From Gammaproteobacteria bacterium (GTDB lineage Bacteria; Pseudomonadota; Gammaproteobacteria; Pseudomonadales; Azotimanducaceae), in assembly GCA_020832085.1 (NCBI GenBank), contig JAFIFJ010000078.1, forward strand, positions 1-64,000: a stretch of 64,000 bases of DNA. Reading direction: 5' to 3'. Below the pieces are notes generated by a model. It was not told the origin of the DNA, searched no databases, and worked only from the letters and a program-made list of their open reading frames with translations. Both the position numbers and the translations under genes were made by a program. Positions 1 through 7,966 of this stretch are shown in pieces (positions within the stretch are counted from its first letter, which is position 1; the number at the start of each line of letters is the position of its first letter).

Positions 1-1
1 C

Positions 2-442
2 GACGGCTACTACTGGATCACCGGCCGGGTGGACGACGTCATCAACGTCTCCGGCCACCGCATCGGCACCGCCGAAGTGGAAAGCGCACTGGTGCTGCAT
101 CCCCAGGTCGCGGAAGCCGCCGTGGTGGGCTTCCCCCACGACCTCAAGGGGCAGGGCATCTACTGCTATGTGACGCTGATGGCCGGCAGTAATCAGGACG
201 AGGCGGAACTCGACAAGCTGCAGCAGGAACTGCTGCAACTGGTACGCCAGGAGATCGGCCCCTTCGCCAAGCCGGACGTGATCCAGTGGGCGCCGGGGCT
301 GCCGAAGACGCGCTCAGGAAAGATCATGCGCAGGATTCTTCGGAAAGTGGCCTGCAACGAACTCGACAACCTCGGCGACACGACCACGTTGGCGGATCCA
401 GCGGTGGTGGAGGATTTGATCGAGCGGCGGGCGCACCAATAG
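2..442 (+). CDS. acs: Acetyl-CoA synthetase, C-terminal part (cut by window edge)
   Basis: Reading frame is open from the first bases, so the gene starts before the window. The visible 146 residues are the C-terminal domain of AMP-forming acetyl-CoA synthetase, which makes acetyl-CoA from acetate, ATP and CoA. The domain opens with the typical [15 protein letters not shown] hinge, continues with the [12 protein letters not shown] segment, and ends with [15 protein letters not shown], whose SGK lysine is the catalytic and acetylation-controlled residue of the family. It converges on the next gene with 140 bp between them. Its role fits acetate and acetyl-CoA handling; nothing ties it to the catabolic regulon to its right. 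Confidence 0.93.
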   Translation, partial: DGYYWITGRVDDVINVSGHRIGTAEVESALVLHPQVAEAAVVGFPHDLKGQGIYCYVTLMAGSNQDEAELDKLQQELLQLVRQEIGPFAKPDVIQWAPGLPKTRSGKIMRRILRKVACNELDNLGDTTTLADPAVVEDLIERRAHQ

Positions 443-582
443 CGAGAGCAGCGCCAACGGCCGGGACTTTCATGGAAGAATTGGTATCCGCCTGATCTGA
501 ACGGCGTTCTGTAAGCTTGGCCGCTCGCGGTTGATCCGCAGCTCGGCGCAGCAGCGATACGCGGGAGTCCGGGCTCCGGGGT

Positions 583-1287
583 TCAGGCCCTGCCGTAAAC
601 AGGCACCAAGGCGCCGCTCACCACACGATTGCGCGGCGACGCAAGAAACCCGATCACTTCCGCCACATCGGCGGGCTTGACCCAGGTCGTGAAGTCGGCG
701 GCCGCCATCGCGTCGCGATTGCTCGGCGTATCGATCACCGACGGCGCAATGGCGTTCACCAGGATGTCCTGCGCCAGCAGTTCGCTGGCCAGGGCTTGGG
801 TCAGCGCTGCCACCCCTGCCTTGGCGACGACGTAGGGTGAAAGCTGCGCGCCCTGCCGCGGATCGAGTGCCGGGCGGGCACTGACGTTGACGATACGTCC
901 GCCGCCCTGCATGTGCACAGCGGCTTCCCGGCAGCAAAGCAGGCTCGTAGTCGTGTTCATGCGCACCTGCTGGTCGATAACAGCCCTGTCGACCTCCGCG
1001 AGCGGAGTGAAGGCGAACCCTCCAGCAATGTGAATGGAGCCCCAGACAGTGCCGCCTTCCGCGTAGAATTGTCGCACCGCAGCATCGTTGGCCAGGTCCA
1101 CTGAGTGCACCACGTGCGCCCTTTCATGGTCGCGAAATCCGCAGCGCTCATACCCGCCGACATCGAAACAGGGCACCCGGACCCGCGCACCGCGCTCGAG
1201 CAACAGTTGCACCACCGCAGAGCCAAGTGCACCCGTACCGCCAGTCACCACCACGGTGCGGCCTTCGTATTCCGATCTTTCGCTCAT
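583..1287 (-). CDS. Short-chain dehydrogenase/reductase
   Basis: A 234-residue NAD(P)-dependent oxidoreductase of the classical SDR family. The N-terminal nucleotide motif is TGGTGALG, and the catalytic Ser/Tyr/Lys set is visible in the SARPALDPRQ and YVVAK segments. I start it at the ATG at 1287 because a good AGGAAAG ribosome site lies just upstream; a longer open frame upstream has no such support. The gene is divergent from the MFS transporter at 1618, so the two may share the control region between them. Substrate unknown; an alcohol or ketone of the neighbouring catabolic pathway is the likeliest guess. Confidence 0.82.
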   Translation of the reverse strand: MSERSEYEGRTVVVTGGTGALGSAVVQLLLERGARVRVPCFDVGGYERCGFRDHERAHVVHSVDLANDAAVRQFYAEGGTVWGSIHIAGGFAFTPLAEVDRAVIDQQVRMNTTTSLLCCREAAVHMQGGGRIVNVSARPALDPRQGAQLSPYVVAKAGVAALTQALASELLAQDILVNAIAPSVIDTPSNRDAMAAADFTTWVKPADVAEVIGFLASPRNRVVSGALVPVYGRA

Positions 1288-1617
1288 GCTTTCCTCCGCT
1301 CGGCGCATCGCAAGCTGACAGAACGACGCGCCCGTCGCCGTCTCCATCAAGCACATTGCCGCCTGGGCAATGACGTCTGCAGTGGGCTTAAAAATCGCGC
1401 ATCCTACCGATCCGGTCGTACACAGGAAACGATCCCAACGCTCTGGCCTGACAGCCAATCGCTACCTGGACCTAACTCCGCCCTCATATCTCCCTTAGTT
1501 TCCGGTTGAGAAGTACGACTCTGGTTCCTTTTGTTCCGGGATATCCGAAGCTGCAGCGAGCAGCCGTCACAGCATCGCGGCCGAAGTGACCTTCATGGCC
1601 GCCCACAAGAGCGTTTG
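1288..1617. promoter_or_regulatory. Divergent intergenic control region, SDR / MFS transporter
   Basis: 330 bp without a gene. It holds the two-part TauR-type element listed separately, oriented toward the transporter, and a weak -10-like TTAGTT at 1495-1500, 19 bp past the element. No other structure seen. Confidence 0.6.
1443..1475 (+). promoter_or_regulatory. TauR-type two-part box for the MFS transporter
   Basis: Half-sites CTGGCCTGAC (1443-1452) and CTGGACCTAA (1466-1475) start 23 bp apart in direct orientation. The second matches CTGGACYTAA exactly. It ends 142 bp before the transporter start. The same geometry recurs at eight other promoters in the window. Confidence 0.65.
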
Positions 1618-2976
1618 ATGCCTTCTATGCGAATTCCTCTGAGCGAGCACCTAAGTCAGAAGCCCTGGTATCGCTGGTACGCTTTGGGCGTGCTCACGAT
1701 CGTGTTCGCGAACAGCCACGTCGACAGACAGATCATGGCGATCCTGCTCGAGCCGATCGCACAGGAACTTGGAGCCAGCGACACCCAGATGGGTTTTCTC
1801 ATCGGCCTGACTTTCGCTATCTTCTACGCAACGCTCGGTATGCCAATAGCGATGCTCGCCGACCGGACCAATCGTCGGAATGTCATCGCCATCTCGACTG
1901 CCTTTTTCAGCACGATGACCATCCTCTGCGGTTACGCCGCCAATTTCTGGCAGTTGGCGCTGGCTCGCATTGGCGTTGGCATAGGCGAGGCCGGAACATC
2001 ACCACCCTCTCATTCGCTCATTTCCGATCTGTTCCCGGTGTCACTCCGGGCGACCGCCATGGGGATCTTCGGTTTGGGTGTGAACATTGGCATCCTGATC
2101 GCCTTCATGGGTGGCGGCTGGATGGCGGAAAATCTCGGCTGGCGTACTGCATTCGTGGTTGTAGGCGTACCAGGGTTCTTGATCGCAGCCCTGGTTTACT
2201 GGGGCACCACGGAACCAAAACGCGGTGCGACTGACCCCGTGCGTGCGGGCCCACCGCCCGAGGCCGTGCCCTTCAAGAAGGTTGTCGGCCACATGTGGCG
2301 CGTCTTGTCGATTCGTCATCTGGTCATTGGTCAATCCGTATCCGCCTTCGTCGGTTTCGGATTCGTGCTCTGGATGCCGGCCTTCCTGATGCGAAGCCAT
2401 GATCTGAGCGGGGTTCAGGTCGGCTTTGCAATGGCAATCCTCGTGGGAATCGTAGGTGGATTGGGGTCGCTTACCTCCGGATGGTTGTCCGACCGACTCG
2501 CCCAACGCGACGAGCGTTGGAGAATTTGGATAGCAGCGATTGCCAAGGTTATCTATATCCCGATCCTGGCGATGGTGTTCATCGTTGAGCAGGCATGGCT
2601 TGCGGTAGCGCTATACATCATTCCATCGTTCCTCTCGAACTTCCCGATGGCCCCGACTTTCGCTTTGATGCAGAGCCTGGTGAAGCCTCGAATGCGCGCA
2701 CTTGCGGCGGCCATCCTGCTGTTCTCCATCAACATGATCGGCATGGGTCTGGGCCCCCAACTGGTAGGCATTCTTTCCGACCTGTTCCGCGCCGAGTACG
2801 GGCGCGACTCACTGCGCATGGCCTTGCTCTGCCTGACATTCGTGAACCTATGGTGTGGGTATCACTTCTATAAGGCGGGTACGACGCTCAGGGAAGACCA
2901 GGCCGCGTTGTTCAAAGAGGAGCAGGAGGACGCAGATCAACGGGAAGCAGCCTATCGGGCCAAGGCGACAAGCTAA
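1618..2976 (+). CDS. MFS transporter, Spinster-like
   Basis: A 452-residue inner-membrane carrier with the twelve hydrophobic segments of the major facilitator superfamily. The early VDRQIMAILLEPIAQELG segment, the LADRTNRR loop between helices 2 and 3, and GVGIGEAG in helix 4/5 match the Spinster-like branch often found beside steroid and aromatic degradation genes. I use the ATG at 1618; the frame is open further up only from a TTG at 1531. A TauR-type two-part box precedes it, making it a candidate inner-membrane importer (or exporter) for the regulon's substrate. It converges on the TetR gene 65 bp downstream. The transported compound cannot be read from the sequence. Confidence 0.88.
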   Translation: MPSMRIPLSEHLSQKPWYRWYALGVLTIVFANSHVDRQIMAILLEPIAQELGASDTQMGFLIGLTFAIFYATLGMPIAMLADRTNRRNVIAISTAFFSTMTILCGYAANFWQLALARIGVGIGEAGTSPPSHSLISDLFPVSLRATAMGIFGLGVNIGILIAFMGGGWMAENLGWRTAFVVVGVPGFLIAALVYWGTTEPKRGATDPVRAGPPPEAVPFKKVVGHMWRVLSIRHLVIGQSVSAFVGFGFVLWMPAFLMRSHDLSGVQVGFAMAILVGIVGGLGSLTSGWLSDRLAQRDERWRIWIAAIAKVIYIPILAMVFIVEQAWLAVALYIIPSFLSNFPMAPTFALMQSLVKPRMRALAAAILLFSINMIGMGLGPQLVGILSDLFRAEYGRDSLRMALLCLTFVNLWCGYHFYKAGTTLREDQAALFKEEQEDADQREAAYRAKATS

Positions 2977-3041
2977 TTTCCCGGGTAGAGCATCCCAGTT
3001 GTTCAGAGTGGCACGGAGCGCTTCACCATGCTCCATCCCGC

Positions 3042-4307
3042 TCAGGCGCCACGGACTTTCTTCGAATCCATTCGGCGACTATTGAGGTCACTCGCAACGC
3101 TCTCCGCGGCGACCATACCTTTGATCCCAGCAATGAGAAGATTTACGAGTCCACCGAAGCTTTCGTCGATATCGTGCGGCCCTGGGTGCGCACCATCCTT
3201 CTCCAGCAGGCAGAAGCCATGAAGCGCGCTTCGTATGCACTCGGCCACCAGCAGGCTTGTACCACTGGAAAGTGCGTAGCCTCGAAGAGTCAATGCCAAT
3301 AGGCGCACCGTCTCGTCCGAGGCCCTCTTGAGATCCTGATCTTCAGCAACAACGACTCTCGTCGTACTGGTGTAGGTGCCTGGGTTGCTGAGCACGTACC
3401 GCCGCCAAGCCGCCGCGAGCGCACAGATCGCCTCATCTCGGCACCGCCCGATAGCGGCCTGCGCGATCGCCGCATGCAGTGACTGCTGAGCCCGCAATGC
3501 CAGTGCCCGCCACAGCGCCTCTATGCCCTCGACATGACGATAGAGCGCGGGTTGCTGGACACCTAAGTTCTTTGCCACGCGAGTGATTGAGACCGAATCG
3601 AGACCATGCGTCTCAGCAAGCTCGGCCGCTGCATCCACGACGTAATCGGGCGTCAATCTCTCCGACCCTTTCCTGCCGCCAACATTGATGTTTGCCAGAT
3701 CGTCATCATACTCGTCGGGTAGTGCAGCCCAAGGGGCGATTCGAGACTGATCGCGCAAGGCCTGAAGACCGATCCAGATCAGCGTGAGCAACTGCTCGAA
3801 CGCTTCGTCGTATCCCTCGGAGCTTTGCCCACTACAGCTTTCGATAGCGCTAAACCCGTGGAGCGCGCTGCGCAGCGATCGCGCCGCGTGCACACGCTCA
3901 TCGGCTCCGAGATCGAGCTCACTCAACGTCCCGCTGATGACGCTGATGATCCGCTCGACGGAATCCTCGAGCGCCTCGTCGCCCTTGATCGTGACTTCTC
4001 CAGGGAGCATCAGCAGGGCACGATGAGACGAACTATCACGACGCCAGGCATGGGCCAATCCTCGAATGGCTTCCTTTCCGGACAACCCCGAGGTCGCCTT
4101 GGCCAGGTCGTTCGCCATCAGCTCCCGGGCCCGCAATGTCAGAGCCCTGCGCAGGTCATCCACACCCCCGACGTGTCGATACAGCGCAGGTTGGGTGACG
4201 CCCAGATCGTTGGCGATTCTGGTGAGTGACACTGCCTGCAGGCCGCCCTTTCCCGCCAACTTGAAAGCGTGGTTGATTACCTTTTCGCGTGTCAGCTGAC
4301 TAGCCAA
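3042..4307 (-). CDS. Tandem-duplicated TetR-family regulator (two full TetR units in one chain)
   Basis: At 421 residues this is twice the usual TetR length. Residues about 5-205 and 218-405 are each a TetR protein: helix-turn-helix at 27-46 and again at 240-259, identical at 15 of 20 positions, each ending in the PALYRHV recognition-helix signature. Both halves also carry matching AWRR and RSALHGF segments in the ligand domain. The start is a TTG at 4307 preceded by AGAGG; no in-frame ATG exists near it. One chain could act as a covalent pseudo-dimer. It is divergent from an acyl-CoA ligase gene, the usual TetR position for control of a neighbouring operon by an acyl-CoA or lipid ligand (inference). 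Confidence 0.88.
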   Translation of the reverse strand: MASQLTREKVINHAFKLAGKGGLQAVSLTRIANDLGVTQPALYRHVGGVDDLRRALTLRARELMANDLAKATSGLSGKEAIRGLAHAWRRDSSSHRALLMLPGEVTIKGDEALEDSVERIISVISGTLSELDLGADERVHAARSLRSALHGFSAIESCSGQSSEGYDEAFEQLLTLIWIGLQALRDQSRIAPWAALPDEYDDDLANINVGGRKGSERLTPDYVVDAAAELAETHGLDSVSITRVAKNLGVQQPALYRHVEGIEALWRALALRAQQSLHAAIAQAAIGRCRDEAICALAAAWRRYVLSNPGTYTSTTRVVVAEDQDLKRASDETVRLLALTLRGYALSSGTSLLVAECIRSALHGFCLLEKDGAHPGPHDIDESFGGLVNLLIAGIKGMVAAESVASDLNSRRMDSKKVRGA

Positions 4308-4647
4308 AGAGGGCCTCTAGGATGTTTACCCATGGTCCTGGAAGTTTGCCCGCATTCGAGCATCACTGCCATCAGGAAACGACTCTGCCTTACATCTGGC
4401 GTCGCCTTCACGCGAACGACGCAGAGTCCACGGGGTGAACGCCTGGAACACAGATATGATAGACATCATAACCTTTTTGTTTTTAAATCAAACTTGGTAA
4501 CGGTGGCCGATATCGAATTTGCCCTCCAGGACGGCGAGTACACCCAGGCTCACTTCTGGAGCTGAGCAGGGTGCCTGTAAAACGGTGTCAATGCGGAATT
4601 CGAACGGTCTCAAAGCATCGAGCGATCTAGTTACGGGAGAGTCATCC
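4308..4647. promoter_or_regulatory. Divergent control region, tandem TetR / acyl-CoA ligase
   Basis: 340 bp without a gene. It contains a 16-bp inverted repeat (4455-4470) directly followed by an AT-rich tract starting ATAACCTTTTT at 4467, like the tract upstream of the amidohydrolase gene at 10837. No paired TauR-type half-sites were found here. Confidence 0.55.
4455..4470. promoter_or_regulatory. Candidate TetR operator
   Basis: Perfect inverted repeat TATGAT-agac-ATCATA lying between the tandem TetR gene and the acyl-CoA ligase it faces. Size and symmetry suit a TetR operator; binding is inferred from position only. Confidence 0.5.
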
Positions 4648-6201
4648 ATGTATCCGGGCAAGTGGGCTTCAAGCAATCCCGATAAACCAGCCGCCATCAA
4701 TTCCGTCAGCGGCGAGGCCGTGACGTTCCGCCAGCTCGATGACCGGTCGAACCAGCTCGTTCATCTGCTCCGGGATCGCGGGCTTCAGCCGGGCCAGCAC
4801 ATGGCAATCTTCATGGAGAACCAGCTGACGTTCTTCGAGGTCGTCTGGGCGGCGCTTCGGTCAGGCCTGTACCTGACTCCCATAAATAGCCATCTGACCG
4901 GCGAAGAAGCCCGTTACATTCTGCAAGACTGTCAGGCTGAGGCGCTGGTCACCTCGCAAGCCATGGCACCCGTTGCCGAACAGTTGAGCGGGGCCAACTC
5001 CCTTTGCCATACGATGTTGATGGTTGATGGCGCAGCTCCTGGATTCGAAGACTACGAAACCGCAATCGCCAGCTTTCCTGCAAGCCCACTCACTGATCAA
5101 CCCGCTGGCCAGTTCATGATGTATAGCTCCGGCACGACCGGACGGCCGAAGGGCATCATGAGACCCCTCAGCGGGATGCGCATCGACGACCCTGGCAGCC
5201 CGATTGGTGGCATGCAGCGGAACCTTTGGGGCTTCGATGACAGCTCCGTCTATCTCTCACCAGCGCCGCTCTACCATGGGGCGCCCCTGGGGTTTACCAC
5301 CGGAACCCTCGCGCTCGGGGGCACCGTCGTCATGATGCCCAAGTTCGATGAACTGGAGGCTCTCAGGGCTATCGACAAATACCGTGTCACGCATAGCCAG
5401 TGGGTTCCCACCATGTTCACGCGGATGCTGGCCTTGCCGGAGACGGTTAGATCCAGTTTTGAGCTTTCATCCCATAGCGTTGCCATTCATGCCGCAGCAC
5501 CGTGCCCACAGGGCGTCAAGCAGAAGATGATCGATTGGTGGGGGCCAATACTGTACGAATACTACAGCGGTAGTGAGCAGAACGGTCTGACCCACTGCGG
5601 GCCGGACGAATGGCTCGAGCATCCCGGCACCGTAGGAAAGGCAGTCTTTGGAACCATCCATATCTGCGACGAGGAAGGACACGAACTCGAGAGCGGCAGC
5701 CCGGGACTGGTCTATTTCGAGTTGCCGGAATCCTCTTTTTCGTACCATGGCGACGCTGCCAAGACCCGAAGCACCCAACATCCCCAGCACGCCAATTGGA
5801 CGACACTTGGAGACGTTGGCTACGTGGATGACGACGGGTATCTCTTTCTTACCGACCGGGCCACGTTCATGATCATCTCCGGAGGGGTGAACATTTATCC
5901 CCAGGAGGTCGAGGACAAGTTGATCATGCATCCTTCGGTTGCCGACGTGGCAGTCATTGGCGTGCCGGATGAGCGGATGGGGGAAGCCGTCAAGGCCATC
6001 GTGCAGCCTGAGCCTCATGCAGATCCTGATCAGCGATTGGCGGAGGAACTCATGGAATATGCACGGGCGAACCTGGCACATTACAAGTGTCCAAAATCCG
6101 TGGAATTCATGGTCGAACTACCGCGTCTGCCTACCGGCAAGCTTTACAAGCGGCTGCTCAAGGATCGCTATTGGGGAAAGGGCGACTCTCGCATTGTCTG
6201 A
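4648..6201 (+). CDS. Acyl-CoA synthetase (AMP-forming)
   Basis: A 517-residue ligase of the ANL superfamily that activates a carboxylic acid to its CoA thioester through an acyl-AMP. The phosphate-binding loop reads YSSGTTGRPKG, the A5-type motif YYSGSEQNG follows, the hinge aspartate is in FLTDRATFMIISGG, and the catalytic C-terminal lysine is in LPTGKLYKR. The ATG at 4648 has a GGGAGA ribosome site; a longer open frame upstream has none. It faces the tandem TetR gene across a region with a palindromic operator, so it is the probable main target of that regulator. Substrate chain or ring type is not determinable. Confidence 0.9.
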   Translation: MYPGKWASSNPDKPAAINSVSGEAVTFRQLDDRSNQLVHLLRDRGLQPGQHMAIFMENQLTFFEVVWAALRSGLYLTPINSHLTGEEARYILQDCQAEALVTSQAMAPVAEQLSGANSLCHTMLMVDGAAPGFEDYETAIASFPASPLTDQPAGQFMMYSSGTTGRPKGIMRPLSGMRIDDPGSPIGGMQRNLWGFDDSSVYLSPAPLYHGAPLGFTTGTLALGGTVVMMPKFDELEALRAIDKYRVTHSQWVPTMFTRMLALPETVRSSFELSSHSVAIHAAAPCPQGVKQKMIDWWGPILYEYYSGSEQNGLTHCGPDEWLEHPGTVGKAVFGTIHICDEEGHELESGSPGLVYFELPESSFSYHGDAAKTRSTQHPQHANWTTLGDVGYVDDDGYLFLTDRATFMIISGGVNIYPQEVEDKLIMHPSVADVAVIGVPDERMGEAVKAIVQPEPHADPDQRLAEELMEYARANLAHYKCPKSVEFMVELPRLPTGKLYKRLLKDRYWGKGDSRIV

Positions 6202-6259
6202 TGGGGCAGCAGGTTAGAAGTTCAGGTAGATACGCCCTGTCAGCAGTTCTGGGCAAACG

Positions 6260-6283
6260 CGCCACTTCGCATGCGTTGTGGCG
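6260..6283. terminator. Possible bidirectional hairpin between convergent genes
   Basis: Stem CGCCAC (6260-6265) with GTGGCG (6278-6283), 12-base loop, between the convergent ligase and thiolase-like genes. No T-run, so only a weak terminator call. Confidence 0.3.
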
Positions 6284-6305
6284 GCCTGCGAACGTTTCGC
6301 TGCCG

Positions 6306-7472
6306 TCAGACAGGCTCGCGTGTGAAGGCGAAGATGACGCCAGTGTTCATGGTGCCTACGACACCAATACTCGCGTCAACACTCTCCACCTGCCGGGCAT
6401 CAGCCTTGCCCATGACCTGCAGCGCCGCTTCCGAATATTGAGCCATGCCGTGCAGACGTCCACCACCGAGGCTCCCACCCGAGGTATTCGCAACCAGGCG
6501 TGCGGGCCCACTCATGGCGACCTCCTCCAAGAACTCGAATCCCTCGCCTTCATCGCAGAAGCCCAGCGTTTCAGCCCACAGCGGCGCAAAGACACTGAAC
6601 CCGTCGTACAACTCGACGACACGAACATCCGCACGATTCAGGCGGGCTGACTTCCAGAAGCGGTCCGCCAGATGCCTTCCGACGACCCGCCCCTTCTCCA
6701 GGGTGGGAACCATGGACCCCACGAACTGACCCGGCTGATTCCAGGCCATGCCGCGGATGTATGCGGGAGAATCGAGGTGAGCAGCACGATCGTCAGTGGT
6801 GATCAGAAAGGCCCCCGCCACCTGGATCGGCAGATCGCAATCGAAAATGGACAAGGGCTCGCTGACCATGCGTGCATCGAGATACTCGTCGACACTCAAT
6901 TGCTTCGGATTGTGGCTGGCCCAGTAGGTCTGAGGATTCTTCAACGCATTCCGGCGGCTCTCCACAACGAAGCGTGCCATCTGCACACGGCTGCCGGTGC
7001 CATGCAGCGACCGGTATCGTTGCCAGAGCTGTGCGAACATGGCCGGATAGAAAGCGCCGTAGGGCGCGACGAACTGTTCCTGGCCACCCACTTCCCGAGG
7101 GCTGGTATGACCATAGTTCCCTGACGGGCTGTGCATGCCGCGAAACACCAGCGCCGTCTGACACAAGCCCGCTTCGATCGCCGCGACCGCACTCACCAAC
7201 GAGTGGCCCAGGAGACCACTGCAGTCGAACGCCCAGCTAGGCTGAATTCCCAGCGCGCTAGCGATGAAACGGTTGCCCACGAGATTAATGCCGTCGACGT
7301 TACCGACACCCGCAAAGGGCTGATCCGGGACGCAGCACAATCCGTCGATGTCCGAGACCGACAGCCCGGACCCTTCGATAGCGTCACGGCAGGCTTCGAC
7401 GGCAAGGACACCGAGCGGGACGTCGTCGTGACGGAAGACTCTCGATCGGCCCACGCCGACGATAGCGACCAT
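6306..7472 (-). CDS. Thiolase-fold protein, SCP-x/Ltp2-like
   Basis: 388 residues of the lipid-transfer/SCP-x branch of the thiolase superfamily. A cysteine stays near the usual nucleophile position (AFDCSG, Cys84), but the C-terminal half is altered: the YDGFS segment and SGGSLGGGRLHGM replace the usual GHP loop, and no cysteine is visible near the end. This pattern, with the DUF35 gene two bases upstream, is that of the Ltp2-type aldolases that work with a DUF35 partner to remove steroid side-chain ends by retro-aldol cleavage, rather than of true thiolases. Role as acyl-CoA aldolase or thiolase is inferred. Last gene of the leftward cluster. Confidence 0.78.
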   Translation of the reverse strand: MVAIVGVGRSRVFRHDDVPLGVLAVEACRDAIEGSGLSVSDIDGLCCVPDQPFAGVGNVDGINLVGNRFIASALGIQPSWAFDCSGLLGHSLVSAVAAIEAGLCQTALVFRGMHSPSGNYGHTSPREVGGQEQFVAPYGAFYPAMFAQLWQRYRSLHGTGSRVQMARFVVESRRNALKNPQTYWASHNPKQLSVDEYLDARMVSEPLSIFDCDLPIQVAGAFLITTDDRAAHLDSPAYIRGMAWNQPGQFVGSMVPTLEKGRVVGRHLADRFWKSARLNRADVRVVELYDGFSVFAPLWAETLGFCDEGEGFEFLEEVAMSGPARLVANTSGGSLGGGRLHGMAQYSEAALQVMGKADARQVESVDASIGVVGTMNTGVIFAFTREPV

Positions 7473-7474
7473 GG

Positions 7475-7966
7475 TCAGCCCAGCCCCTGCACGGAAGAAA
7501 GCGCCACCAGCCGAAACTCGGGGACAGCCACCCCGTCTTCCCTGACGTCGGCATAAAACTCAACGGGGAGGCCGATTTCGAGCTCCCCGGGATCACTCTC
7601 GGGCAGATTGCTGAACAGGAGCAAGCCGGTCTGCTCTGCCAGTTCCACCAACGCCACCACATACGGCGTCCGCGCTACGAAAGCCGGATGACGAGCACCT
7701 GATCGCGTCAGCGTGAAACTGTACAGAACGCCTCTCCCACTCACGGGGGTGAAGGGAAGATCGGTGCGCAGGCAAGTTGGGCAGATTCCGACGGGCGGAT
7801 GGAAATAGGTCTCACACCCATCGCAATGTTGGATCTTGAGCGACCCGGCAGCTACCGCTTCCCAGAAAGGCGTCGTCAGCGAATCCGGCCTGGGGGCCGG
7901 ACGGGCCGTTGGAGACCTCGCCTTGGAAGCACTCGCTGGACCCGCTCCCCTCACGTCAGCCCCCAC
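7475..7966 (-). CDS. DUF35 zinc-ribbon/OB-fold partner protein
   Basis: 163 residues. The rubredoxin-like zinc ribbon is clear: cysteines at 48, 51, 62 and 65 (CX2C, ten residues, CX2C), followed by an OB-fold that binds acyl-CoA in characterised relatives such as the DUF35 part of ChsH2. Such proteins pair with the thiolase-like protein encoded next to them, here separated by two bases. The first start is a GTG at 7966 overlapping the end of the amidohydrolase gene by 11 bp; a second GTG at 7954 lies just past that gene's stop and is also possible. About 30 low-complexity residues precede the conserved part. Confidence 0.82.
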   Translation of the reverse strand: MGADVRGAGPASASKARSPTARPAPRPDSLTTPFWEAVAAGSLKIQHCDGCETYFHPPVGICPTCLRTDLPFTPVSGRGVLYSFTLTRSGARHPAFVARTPYVVALVELAEQTGLLLFSNLPESDPGELEIGLPVEFYADVREDGVAVPEFRLVALSSVQGLG

